NCBI RefSeq assembly: GCF_026151205.1
Contig: NC_087078.1
Coordinates: 12,817,118 to 12,881,117 of the forward strand
Direction of reading: 5' to 3'
DNA length: 64,000 nt
Source: Bolinopsis microptera
Lineage: Eukaryota > Ctenophora > Tentaculata > Lobata > Bolinopsidae
In this document: one piece after another, positions 32,201-43,234 of the stretch
Numbering within the stretch: position 1 is the stretch's first letter
How the letters are laid out: the number at the start of each line of letters is the position of its first letter
Position numbers and translations under genes: made by a program
Notes under the pieces: generated by a model
Told to the model about the DNA's origin: nothing
Databases searched by the model: none
The model's input: the letters and a program-made list of their open reading frames with translations, nothing else

Positions 32201-33895
32201 ACTCTTTCGTTGACTGATTCGTGACCCTTGGAACGTACTCAGCTTAGACCTGAACAAAATAAAACTTAGCTTCTAAGTTTTCCATTTCATCGATTCTGCT
32301 TAGATTGAAAATTCACGATGTCAAAAGAATATTCCGGGCAGAAGACAATCAAGAATGACATCTGGAAAGAAAAATTGCTCATGAATTAAGAATTAAAATA
32401 TTACTTTAGTGCAGGCTTTGTCTCCTCCTCCTCCTCATCGGAATCCTTTACTGCCTCCACGTGCTTAGGTGATCTTGGCGCAGGCTCAGTTTCCTTAAGT
32501 TCAGAATCCGACCATTCCTATATAAAGGCTTCATTAAGGTCCGAGGTTAGAATTATTTATAGTTGAATTCTTATATGGCCTGTTAACAATCATTCTTATC
32601 ATGACCTGCATAAGAAAGTAATATTCATTATCATAACTAAAAAACATGCAGTAAAAAAAAAGAGATGAGGACTCACGACTTTATCCTCCTTTTTTCGTTT
32701 CTTCTTTTTCTTCGAAGTATCCTCATCACTAGATTCATTCAACAATGTCGTCTCCAGGTCAAAATAGGATGTCATATTGATCTTAGCATTATCTTTTGCT
32801 TGTCTTCCCCTCCTCGAGGACGAATCCTAGTGGTAGTGGGTAGTTATGTTTAGTCAATGAACTACTGTGTTAGATTGTGTTTGTAAATGCAAATCCTTGA
32901 TACTAGAGCGGCAAAATGAATATTTCATTACAAACATGAATTGAAATAAAGGTTTATTAGGTATTAGTTCAAATAAAGAAAATCACAATTTCAAAGATCA
33001 AGGAAATTTAACAGCTAGACTTGTAAAAAGTCATATTTTGAAACAATCGTTAACCTGTTGCTTGACTTGACCAAATTTTTCTTGAACAGCAACAGTAGCA
33101 AGTGTAGACAGGCGCAGATAATGTTGTGACATCTCTCCTTCACATTTCTCAGATAATTCACTCAACTCAAATGCAACAGCATACATCATCTTGAGCTGCT
33201 TTTCGGGTTGAACCTGTGAGAATTCTAAATTCGTTTAATTTATTTAAATAGGATTAATTTAATACTAACATTATTACCATTCCAGGCAAACAAGATAATG
33301 AGTATGGTAATAAATAATTCTATTATTCGCTGTACTTGAACATGATGGTTTGAATGATTATTTTACTTCCATGAAAAATGTAGACAGAAGCCCAATTGTG
33401 GTGCGTCAATTACTTCACAATTAAAGTTTAAATAACAAGTTCATTAGTTTAAAATCAATTTCTTTAAACCTAAAAAACAATTTCAATATTTACAGAGTAT
33501 CAGAGATGTACCTGATATCTAGTAAATATAGAAAATAGCTGTTCACCGTTGGTAATTGTACCAGGCTCATCTGAGAGCTCTGATATAACTTGCTGAATCA
33601 GCTGAAACAAAGAATTTGGTTTCTGTGATGGGAAGCACTTCCTTTTCGTTAAATATAGCAGTTTTGTAAAATAGAGCAGTCAACATTGTCAGTCAACGAG
33701 AAGTGATCTGTTAGATATTATGAGTTATATTTTGAATGAGCTACCTAACTAGCTCAGAAAATGATTAACCGACCTAAAACAAATAAACTTTTCATTCCAG
33801 AGAAAAAGATAGAGGGAAATACTATAAATTAGAACACTAACTTTTGTCTCTTTCTTTGATAGTTCTGGACCCCCTTCTTCATTGTCAGATTCCAT
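29205..33895 (-). CDS. Unrecognised nuclear-type protein, 11 exons (476 aa)
   Basis: Exons in transcript order: 33842-33895, 33512-33601, 33056-33211, 32677-32826, 32405-32517, 32203-32249, 31858-32032, 31134-31395, 29989-30132, 29560-29671, 29205-29332. They total 1431 nt and keep frame across every junction. The protein starts MESDNEEGGPEL. It has a helical N-terminal region (SIFTRYQVQPEKQLKMMYAV), a Lys-rich stretch after DEDTSKKKKKRKKE, a long acidic/Ser/Lys/Pro disordered middle (IDSSSDEEPK, KKIKKPALQ), then a folded C-terminus (LNFKKGHYPTF, SYTHLVVSQK, QFLVGEFEDNLYLLVAVLTC) ending in a Glu/Leu helix. NINMTSYF-like spacing (KINMTSYFDLE) loosely resembles a PCNA-interacting peptide. Function not recognised; the basic and acidic tracts suggest a nuclear protein. 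The acceptor of exon 9 is embedded in a minisatellite. Confidence 0.75.
29500..29536. repeat. Poly-C run
   Basis: About 27 consecutive C from 29510 in the intron after exon 10 of the unknown gene, ending 24 bases from the exon. Confidence 0.9.
29837..29988. repeat. CACGTG-rich degenerate minisatellite
   Basis: Degenerate repeats of the type ACACGTGACACACACGTGCTGAG fill the intron adjoining exon 9 of the unknown gene. At least six CACGTG or ACACGTG cores occur in 150 bases. This is a purine/pyrimidine-alternating tract that also contains perfect E-box palindromes. Confidence 0.8.
30093..30946 (-). repeat. 17-copy 50/52-bp minisatellite built on an intron/exon junction
   Basis: Each unit contains, on the minus strand, a pyrimidine-rich ATTTCCAG acceptor followed by GCGCTGATACTTAACTTT, the first bases of exon 9 of the unknown gene. 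Seventeen copies of CAGCGCCTG on plus were counted between 30127 and about 30937. Units are either 52 bp (ending AAATACAA) or 50 bp (ending AAATGT), often alternating, with GGGGTAG or GGGATAG variants. No donor site is present inside a unit. Confidence 0.95.
31800..31818. repeat. Poly-C run
   Basis: About 14 consecutive C just 3' of exon 7 of the unknown gene (intron). Similar runs bound transposon-like elements elsewhere in the window, but no partner run was found here. Confidence 0.7.
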
Positions 33896-34430
33896 GTCTA
33901 AAGTGAAACAAGTTAAATACTTCTTTTGCATTTTTACACAAGCTAAGCCTTAAGGGGACATACACCAAAAGCTTTTATGCCGTGGCCACGCCCTGTTGTT
34001 AACTTCATATTAAGAAAGTATACATAAAAACAATAAGATTTGGTACATTAAAAATTATTTTTGAGAGCATGCACTTTCAAAAAAATAAATATTCTCTTTT
34101 TCGAAAGTTTTGGAAATTTTGAGAAGTCTGTCACTGTAGTACCGAGATTTCGGTCATTTTAAAAGTCTTTTGGCTGATTTTTTTACTGAAGATTTCTTAC
34201 AATCCGTACAAGAAACCCCTGGAAGGATTATACATTTTTTTTGAACATTTAAAATATAATTTGGAACATTACAGTAACGTTATTCAAATCTCAAACAGAA
34301 AAAAGTATATTTCAAAGCTTTGTGTTTTGATCATATGATTATGGGTGTATAGTGATTTTGATTGCATAAATTTGATTGGGCAGTGATGGTGAGTGAGAAG
34401 ATGATGGGAGTGCCAGCCAGTAACTCTGTC
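33896..34430. other. Intergenic between unknown gene and LINE
   Basis: AT-rich with no coding signal seen. It includes the presumed promoter of the unknown gene and the uncertain 3' edge of the LINE. Confidence 0.4.
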
Positions 34431-35132
34431 AAATGAACAGCCCACTGATGAGTGGGTGAGCGCAAGCGCGAGAACGGCAGAGAGGGTGGCATAAAACGGA
34501 ATACACGGCCACAGAAAAGACACAGAACTAAGCCGTGCGCGGTAAGTTAGCCAGTGTCTGAGAGCTAGTGTTGCCCGGTAGGAGGCATCCAAAAGAGGTG
34601 CCGTGGTGAGCTGTGGAGGCAAAGTTCGAATGCAAGGCGAAGCAACTCAAACTGATGATGAAGAGGTAGACTGAACGGGAAGTAAAGAAAAAGGAAAAGG
34701 AAGGATCCAGCTGAGGTCTGGCTCATGTCAGGAAGTGATGAAAAGCTCACAGACAAAATCATCCGTGGCTGCCTACCCCGTACGTAGGCAGTGTCCGAGA
34801 TTTCAGGCATCAGGATACACTGAAACAGTGCAGAGCTGATTACGACCAGGGTCCTCACGGATACCCCGCCTCGGAGGTCGAGCCAATGCCCTGCTTTCGA
34901 TACTTATGTCTACTGGTGGAACCTTCATATTTTCTCTACTAGCAGTCACTGTAACCCTATCACTCGGAAGGCCCCACAGCTCCTACATGGACGCACGGCC
35001 GGGAGCCCATGTAGGGATAAAAGTGCACGCAAGCCTTCCATCACATCCATCACAGATTCAAAGCTGGGAGATAAAAAGGGAGGAGAGGAAAAAAGAAGGA
35101 AGAATACAAAAAAAGAAAACTGAGAAAGGAAA
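34431..35132 (-). other. Probable 3' UTR of the split LINE
   Basis: GC-richer than its surroundings and directly downstream of the LINE ORF2 stop on the minus strand. Short frames here show no protein family features. The LINE 3' terminus was not defined; no poly-A or target duplication was recognised. Confidence 0.4.
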
Positions 35133-36127
35133 CTAATTATCTGCTTTCAGACTGTCTTTGAAGTTGAGGGTTAGTCTGTAGATCTTGTTAATGGTGCTGG
35201 TTGAGAGTTTGATCAAACTTACGTCCTCATCACTGGGAGTATCCTTGCAATCAGACTGCGACATGAACGTGGAGGCAAGATTGAAGCTACCATTACCAAC
35301 ATTGTTGAGTAGGTTTCCACTGAGATTTTGAAATTTGTCCCTAGGACCTTTCCCTAGGGGGCAGAAATGGAGCATATGATTCTCGTCCTCGATGAATAGC
35401 TGGTTGGTGTTAAGCTCGCAATAGTTGCAGGTCCTTTCATCAATTGGAGTTTTGTCATATCTCCCCCTTTCAATTCTAAGGTGATGAGAACTGGACAAAA
35501 TCTGTGTGGTTGCCCTTCTGTCCTGAAAAGACCTAGCATAGGTTAGATATGGCTCCCATGCAAATTCTGTTTTGACTTCACTGTAGAATGATAGCTTTTT
35601 AGAATCTTTCACAAGAGAACCCCAGGAATCGCGGAACTGTTTTTTCAGGTTCTCTGTGATTAATTCAGGGCTGCAGGAGTCTGCGAGTGAGGTTGCGTTC
35701 AACAGCGACGATGAATTCCTTTCAAGAAGGTCGATGTTGTTGAATGATTTGATGATTGATTCGATGCCTACAAACCATGACAATTTGAGGTTAATCTGCT
35801 CAGTCATTGCAGCTTTGACTAGTTGTGTAGAGGGGAGGCTCATAACTCTTTTGAAATATTTAGTACTCAGTTTCAACATTTCAATAATGATTGGGTATGA
35901 GCCAGTTTCTCCCCAGGCTGTAGCATTGACTGCCCTTCTGTTTATACCGAGAAGGTATTTTAGGTGTCGTAGATGCACTTGCTCAAGTTGCTGTTTAGCG
36001 ATGTGAGAGACCGCATGATCAAGATTGTGAAACTTGCTGAAGCTAGAGAGGACCTTATTGACGGTGGGTAGAACCGGGGCCCAAACTTGACAGCCGTAAA
36101 GTAGAATTGGCTTAACAAGGGTGTTAA
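35133..36127 (-). pseudogene. LINE ORF2 C-terminal part (3' of the TTAA insertion)
   Basis: Continues the ORF2 of 37633-40270 after removal of the 36128-37632 element. The reading frame runs from NKLF on one side into NTLVKPILLYGCQVW on the other, the standard thumb-region motif of LINE reverse transcriptases. It ends FKDSLKADN. A CNYCELNTNQLFIEDENHMLHFC zinc-binding-type motif lies near the C-terminus. It is non-functional because of the insertion and upstream breaks. Confidence 0.85.
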
Positions 36128-37632
36128 GGCCAGAGGGGGGGGTAAATGGCACTTTTGTAGTTTTTACATATTTGATAATAGCTACTGGAGACGAACAAAA
36201 AGAAAAAAATCGGATCAAAATCTGACCTTGCGCTTCTGAGATATCGCGCGCTCAATTTTGAGGTTTACCTGTAATTACATGTTAAACTGGAACTTTAAAC
36301 GGCTGTAACTTTTTTGACCTTTCGATTTCTTAGTTGAGAAAACCGGCCAATCCCTGATCTTGAGGTTTGGTACAGTGGTTCCTTGGACAATTATCCTCAC
36401 ATCTGGTGCAGCGATTTTTTTTATTTGACTCTGTTCTCGAATTATGAGGTTAACCAGGTCAAAAATTCGAAAAATTTAATTGGTTAACCTCATAATTCGA
36501 GAACTGAGTCAAATAAAAAAAATCGCTGCACCAGATATCTAGATAGTTGTCCAAGGAACCACTGTACCAAATCTCAATATCAGGGAGTGGCCGGTTTTCT
36601 CAACTAAGGAATCGAAAGGTCAAAAAATGTGTTTTGAGATAGATGAAATTTAGTGTTTTCTAAATTTTGAATATTCACTGGAATGTATCACAGTTCGTTA
36701 GTTAGGACTTTTTATACACTTAATAATGTTTGCTTGATCAGACCTGGCCGTCCCCTAAATGATTTTAGCCACTTTCAGTAATTAATGTCCTTGTATTGTA
36801 AAAAATGAGGTTAACCAAGACTTCCTGTAAACACTAACTGCTTAAAATTTGGTTGTTAACCTCGCTTTAGACCATATAACAGTGGGATTGGTTTATCAAT
36901 ACGTTATTATATATGTAGTAAAACATTTGCACAGTATAACGATTAAGTTTTTGAGGTTAACATGTAATTGACTGGTCAGATATTCAAAAAATGAGAGGTT
37001 AACCTCATTTTTTAGCCATTTACGGGTAAAACCTTCTACTAAAATATGGTCAGTTCAAATCACCTTTGTCACGTGATTATAGTTGTAGGCATTGTGATAC
37101 CAATAGATACCTCACTTCGATATTGTGGTACATTACATAAGTAAGAATCGTATGTATATTCCCTACGGTACCAAAATGTGATGGTTAACCTCATTTTTTT
37201 CATTTTCTCAAGATAAAAGAAAGTCAATCAACACGTCATCTATTAAGAAATTTGTATACCGTAAACTTACGATGAAAATAATAACTCTATCATTTGATCT
37301 ATTCTCGCTATATCTAAAAGAAGAGGTTAACCTCATTTAATCACGTTTGGATATTACTTTTTCTGATAATTATGAACCTAAAATTTAGAGTTTACATTTG
37401 CTGACCGAAATAACAAAAAATTATGAAGTGTAATAAAATATGAACCTCAATTTTATTAACCTCAATGTTGTATAGTCAATTTTGTGAAAATCGGTTAACC
37501 TCAATTATAAAATAAAGTTAATCAGCTACAAATATGTGAATAGCAGCAATGTTTTTGTCATCAAAAATTAAATCGATTTAGAAAATAATATTTTGGTAGA
37601 ATTTTTTGACCCCTTACCCCCCCCCTCTGGCC
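36128..37632. mobile_element. Non-autonomous TTAA-inserting DNA element (1505 bp)
   Basis: Bounded by TTAA at 36124-36127 and 37633-37636 and by a perfect 19-bp inverted terminal repeat, GGCCAGAGGGGGGGGGTAA. Deleting the element and one TTAA rejoins the LINE ORF exactly in frame, which proves the boundaries. TTAA duplication is characteristic of piggyBac (also of Kolobok-type elements). The interior encodes no transposase. It holds a long palindrome (arms 36310-36456 and 36481-36627) and many GGTTAACCTC motifs. Confidence 0.9.
36310..36627. repeat. Long palindrome inside the TTAA element
   Basis: Two 147-base arms with a 24-base loop (36457-36480). The left arm begins TTTTTTGACCTTTCG and the right arm ends with its inverse. 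A few mismatches occur near the CTCACATCTGG/CCAGATATCTAG segment. It could form a long hairpin in RNA or single-stranded DNA. Confidence 0.9.
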
Positions 37633-40270
37633 TTAAATAATTTGTTAAGGCAGGATGCATCAACGAATCTCCGGTCTATAGTGCTTCTCAAGCTGAAGTA
37701 AGCTCCAAGTCCTTTACGGTATAGAGAGTCAGTTGCTTGCCGAAATTTCCCTGTGTTGCTTATAATAATCCCAAGATAGCAGTAGCTGGAGACCATCTCG
37801 ATATCTCTTTCGTGAATGGAAGGGCGCCAATTTGGAATGTTTGGTCCTTTGCCATTGAAGACCATGAATTTGGTTTTGGAGATATTGATTTCCAGACCCC
37901 ATTCGTTACAGTAGTCCCCAATAATCGTAAGCAACTTTTGGAGAGACTCAGGATCTAGGGCAAGTATAACTAGATCATCAGCCCACGCTAGGTGAGTCAC
38001 TGAAAGTCCAGCGAGTGTCGGACAGTTCGCAGTAGCTTCGTTAAGGAGGTCAGACAGCTTTTTAAAGTAAACTTTGAAAAACTCAGGGCTAAGTGGGTGT
38101 CCTTGTTCAGTTCCTTTAAGGATCTTGAATGCTTCACTGATTTTACCATTCATCTTGATATGACCCTCTGATTTGCTGTACATGTCTTTGATGATGTCGT
38201 AGTAGCCACCATTGACACCATAGCAGGCTAGTTTGAACATGAGAGCTTGTCTGCAGACTAGATCGAAAGCTTTGCGAAGATCAATGAATACTGCATATAT
38301 TTTACTTTTGACTTTCTTGTATTTTTCTATGGTGGACATCAGCGTAAATATATGGTCATTGCATTGACTTCCTTTGGTAAAGCCTGCTTGGTTGGGTGGA
38401 TCAGGATGTGAGATTTGGCGGTGAATAACAAGCCGAGATAGCAGCATCGTAGAGAGCAGTTTTCCGATACAGCTACAGACTGCTATTGCTCTATAGTTGT
38501 CAGGGTTCCTGATGCACCCTTTTTTGTGAATTGGTGTGATCACACTTTAGCTCCAGAGGTAGACTCCTGTCTCCAGGCACAAGTTGAAGAGTTTGAGGAG
38601 GAGCGACCTCATATTTACGCTCAGACCCCGGAGCATTTCGTTGCTGATGTGGTCAAAAGAAGATGCTTTGCCCGATTTGAGTTCCCTTAGCGCAGCGTTC
38701 AGCTCATCCGATGTAAATGGGCTGTTCAGTGACTCATTAGGGGCAGATCCCTCGGATAGGGCGTTGGCTTCTTCGAGGAGAGCTCTTTTAGTGAGAGTGT
38801 CTATGGTTGGATGATTGTCAGAATATAGCTCAGAGTAGAACTGATGGAAAGAGTTGAGTTGCTCCGTTTCAGTTTGGACTTCTTCCTTCTTGTAGTTCTT
38901 AAGCTTCTTGAAATCTCTCCAGGATATAGTTTTACCGTTTTTAATCTTCTTGTTAAGGCTATTGAAGAAGTCATCCCTTTTCTTATTGACAATCTTTCGA
39001 TATCCTCTAGAGTTGGCACGATGCCGTGTTTTGATTCTCTGGTTATCAGGATTATTGTCGACAATTTTTATTGACCGTTTGAAAAGGCGTCGTGCAGTGT
39101 GACACTTGCCGTCAAACCATGAGGCGAACTTAGGTTTGGGATTCTTAGTTTGTTTAGAGATATCGAACTCTTTTTTAGCGACATCGTTTATGAGTTCTGT
39201 AATATGCCTATTCAGTGCTTCAACTGCCTCATGGGTTTTTGGAGTGGATTCGACATCTTTGGTCAGTTGGGAGATTCTTTGAATGAACTCAGGCTGTTCA
39301 AATGATTTTGTGAAGTTGGCTAAACCTTCTTCTGTGATCTTGTATCGAAAGGGAGCTTCCTCGTAGATACTGGTGGGAGCTTGACTATTCCTTTGAGGGG
39401 CCCTTCGTCTATGCCAAAGGCTGAGTAAGATTGGATTGTGATCGGAGAACAGAGTGTGCTCACCCACTGAGAGGCTCTTGACACGGTGGAGAAAGGATGT
39501 TGATGCAATGAAGTAGTCCACTACGCTGTTTCCGTTCCACTTGTAGCATGTGTATTTTCCAGCAGAGTCGCCGATGGTACGTCCATTAAGGATCAGGAGG
39601 TTTTGTGATCCACAGAGGTCAAGCAAAAGGTTTTTGTGTCTATTGGTAATTTTGTCCTGGCTGTTCCTATTTTGAGATATAGGTGCCACGTCAGGTATGA
39701 CCATGAAGTCGGAAGACCTGCCAGTTTCTGGAAAGAGCTCGAATTCGTCCACTCTGTCATACATATGAAAATCTGGAGCTACTCCTATCCTGGCATTAAG
39801 GTCCCCAAGAAGTAATAGCTCATCACTGGGGTTATTCTTGATACTGGTTATTTTTTCCTGAAGGGCATCAAAGTTTGCCTCGGAGCAGTTAGTGCGGTTT
39901 TTCTGTTTGCTATTTGTAGGTGGGATGTAGCTATTGACAACAAAGGTGTTGAGATTGCTGTCGGGATCCGTGATTTTAACAATGACAATATTCATTGTAT
40001 GGTCCGCAGTGAGTGTGCATTTATCCAGAGAGCAATATTCCACAATTTTGTGTTCCTAACCAAAGTGGTTACTCCTCCTCCTTTACCTGATTTGCGGATG
40101 TCACTATAGAATTTGTATCCTTTCAGGGAAACTTCGCATCCGGTTTCTTGGAGGCAGATTATATCATTTGGACTGATGATTTTGACAAATTCGGGATCCT
40201 CAACTTTGTTTCCGAGCAAGCCATGAATGTTTGCAACATTCCAGGAAATTATACCGTTGACGGTGTTCAT
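37633..40270 (-). pseudogene. LINE ORF2: APE endonuclease and reverse transcriptase, broken
   Basis: It starts at ATG 40270 (MNTVNGIISWNVANIHG, the APE-endonuclease opening; CLQETG holds the catalytic Glu). A frameshift near 40040 moves to the frame open to 38547, which carries LLLGDLNARIG and FSDHNPI of the nuclease. A further break at about 38545 leads to the RT frame ending at the TTAA insertion. The RT shows PIHKKG, NYRAIAVCSCIGKLL, FIDLRKAFD, GTEQGHPLSP and AWADDLVILA. It is a decayed APE-type non-LTR element; family is CR1/L2-like by ORF1 type, not proven. Confidence 0.88.
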
Positions 40271-40369
40271 CAGTCAGGTATAGAAGATGAGAGAGGCAAG
40301 AGGAGAGGAGGAAAGAAGAAGAGAACTCGGAAAACTTGGAGGAGCTGAGAATGAGAGACTAGAATTCAA

Positions 40370-42853
40370 GTACGGTCCCTGCTAAATGTACTATTGAGAC
40401 TTGTCTTGAAGTTTCCCATGATTACTCTGATACCTCTGTCATTTAGATGAGGTTGATCTGGGACAAACAGATAGTCGTGTGGGATATCCGATCCCCCCGG
40501 GTAGAAGTTGTTGTTTCTGTTTTCTCTTGACCTCATCCAGAAATCAGCCTTTTCACTGTCATCTTTAAGATTTCTGATTGCCTCTGTGATGAGTCGACTA
40601 TTCTAACCCGATTCCTCTCCAGGATGGTCGCGGAGAAAGGGGTGAGATATGAATATTTGGCAGTGTTGTGAGGTCTGTCTAAGAATCTTTTCAGTAGACT
40701 TGATTAATGACCCCACCACAATATCAGCCTTGTTGCCTTCCAGGATGTCCCGAGTACCAAGGTGAATGTACACTGCATCTGGATTGAGGTTTGAGATCTC
40801 TTCTACTGTTCGTTCGAGGCACGAGTCAAGTTCTTTCAAACTTCGCCTGTATATTACAGAGACATTGTACCTCTTTGGAAACTCGTGGAAGGTTTAAAGC
40901 TTCGCATGGTCGAGTCACAGAGGAGAACAATTTTCTGTTGGCGCGGTACTGGGTTACTCGCTCTTTTGGATCTCCCTGTGCTGCGAGGAGTTGTTGCACT
41001 TTCTTTTGTGATTATCTTGCCTTTTTGTCTGGGTTCTAAGTCTTCTCTCCTGTAGGAAGACCGTCCCTGATTAGGTGACAGCCCGGGGATGTCACTGTTA
41101 GTCTGTGTGTCAGCTGGTGACCTGGGGATATGTCTCACATAGCTTTGGCTAACATTTGGAGCTGGGTCTGCCTGGTTGTTTCTGAAATTTGAGGCAGAGA
41201 TGATTTCATGGATTTCATTGATTTTTTCATTCTCTTCCCTTTTGAAGACACTCTGACTCCAAACTTCCAGATCCTTCTTTACAGACATAGTGTCTTTGAG
41301 GGTTTGTGTGAGCCCTTTCAGACCTATTTCAGATTTCTCCAGGAGCATGCTGGTGTCTTGGGTAGCTTTTGACAGATTTTTCAGTAGATCTGCGCCACTT
41401 GAGCATTTTGTTGCTACCTGGCAGCTCCCGGTTGATTTAGTTGCAGGGGTCATCTCAGTTATCGTGAGTTTTAGCTCTTTAATCTCGGTTTTTATTTCGG
41501 TAAGAATAGAGCTGATTGACACATTAGACCTTTCCATTACTTCCAGTCTATTCTGCACATCACTGAGTTGCTCAGATGTAGCAGCGGAGAGATTATTAGG
41601 GTTCTTCAGGTGTTGAGTGATTCTCTTTTTCCTGATTTTTGAGCTTCCTTCACTACTCAGTTTGAGGAATCTGAGTTCCTTTGTGAGTTCGTTTTCTGTA
41701 ACTGATTCGAGTGATTTGATGTAAGTTTCAAGTCCTTGAAAACTTAGTCCAGAGGTGGTGTCAGCTGGTCCTCTTTTCCTTTTTGTTTTGGATTTCTGCT
41801 GGGTAGAGGAGTTTTTGTCCAGCTGCGATCTTAGGAAGTCCTTAGCGTCGCGTTGGGCAGTGAGCTAGTAAAACAGAATTCATTAGGAGACACATCGTTG
41901 TTTGGAACTGGGGCAGTTTCATGGAGTGGTGGTTCAGGGGAGTAAGAGAAGAGATCTCTCCTTGTGTCCCGTGACTGTTCGGTGTCCCTAGTTAGGTATC
42001 TACCTAGTCTCTGTCTTAATAGAGCTACAGCACCATTGTTTTCCTGGTTGCATGCAGCAAGCTCCTCCTTCGCGTCTTTCAGTTTCATCTTAGTTAATAT
42101 CACACTTACAGCAGCATAGCTGGGGGGTGAGTAAGGGTCTGCTAAGAGAGTTTCTGTTCTAGTTTTCATATCATTCAGAGAGTCGCTACTAGATGTGGGT
42201 TGATCCATGGCATCCAGTATCAGAGTAAAGTCAGCTAGGGTAAGCTTATCCAATATTTGTTGGTATATATGTACTTGGCCCATTCTGAAGCTTAGAGTAT
42301 TACAGAATCTGGATGCTCTGATGCTCTCATTGGGAATGTCTTCACTGTCCCATGACAACGTGCCGTCAGGGTCTATTTTTGAGCGAAAGAAGACAAGTCT
42401 GAAAGAAGTTCTTGCATCGGTTCTTTTAGAGTTATCAAGTCCAACCCCTGACCGGACCTGGTGACGTTTGAGTGCATCTTTCGACAAGAATACCGCTGCC
42501 CCATGATCCGGAGAAAGCCTCCCTGCTTCAACTTTATCAAGCAAAGTTCCGGAGTGTGCCTTGGGTATGACATCGATAGCATTCTGTTCACCCAGACAGA
42601 GGATTGCCAGTGCGGAGTTTTCCTCTGCACATGAATCGAGCTCGGAGGGAAAGACTGTTGACTCTGGTGTGTGTTCATTCATTTTGATCTTTTCGACCAG
42701 ACAGCTGTTGAGAGAGGGGTTCTCATCGATGCGATGATCGCTTATGATTTGGTTCATGATTGAAATCATAAAATTTATAATTCCATCGCTCAGAAAATAT
42801 TTTGAGACAGCAGCTAATGTAGGAAAGAGACAATTTTCGACGAGGATAAACAC
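40370..42853 (-). pseudogene. LINE ORF1 with SGNH-esterase domain, broken
   Basis: The open frame 41831-42853 begins MFILVENCL and contains an approximately 300-residue region not recognised. After a frame change near 41830 it continues with a Lys-rich and coiled-coil region (EVMERSNVSISSILTEIKTEIKELKLTITE). The C-terminus is an SGNH hydrolase: block I VLLCDSTMRSF, block III VYIHLGTRDIL and block V DQPHLNDRG near 40460. One frame slip near 40880 and an in-frame TAG at 40603-40605 interrupt the esterase. Esterase-bearing ORF1 proteins are known for CR1/L2-type LINEs. Confidence 0.8.
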
Positions 42854-42959
42854 CCACAGTAGAGAATTTTTCTCAATGATAAATCCTGTGTAGAACAGGT
42901 AAGGAGGGACTAAAGAGATTTAAAACATTCTATAATGATTACTTTCATTGTGGTGAAAG

Positions 42960-43223
42960 TCGGCCGGGTGGTGTAGTGGTAACAAGATCGCCTCCCAAGC
43001 AGAAGACCCGGGTTCAAATCCGGTCGGATGCATGTCGGCCAGTTACCAAGCTGTGATTTGGTACAGCTTCGGCTGGTGATACACACTCTCTGGCTCGTAG
43101 GACTAACCCCCCTACAGCTAGTATAGTGCCTCGGCACAGAGTGGCTTAGGGTTACTGAAAAGGAGATAAGCACCTCAGGCCATCCCAACGTTCGGGAGAG
43201 ACCTGCCCTTGTATCTTGTGTTG
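42960..43223 (+). mobile_element. tRNA-derived SINE (264 bp)
   Basis: Flanked by an 11-bp target duplication TGTGGTGAAAG (42949-42959 and 43224-43234). The head (42961-43033) is tRNA-like, with an A box TGGTGTAGTGGTAACA and a B box GGTTCAAATCC. The anticodon-loop position reads CTCCCAA, so a tRNA-Gly(CCC)-like ancestor is likely. The acceptor pairing GGCCGGG with the 3' side is imperfect. The roughly 190-base body is unrelated to tRNA and ends near TTGTGT without a long A tail. Confidence 0.88.
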
Positions 43224-43234
43224 TGTGGTGAAAG

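Noticed and set aside
34284-34858. Minus-strand frames of 97-112 codons upstream of the LINE end
   Set aside because: No recognisable domain; location fits LINE 3' UTR.
42961-43033. Functional tRNA-Gly gene
   Set aside because: Acceptor stem is imperfect, it continues into a SINE body and is flanked by a target duplication.
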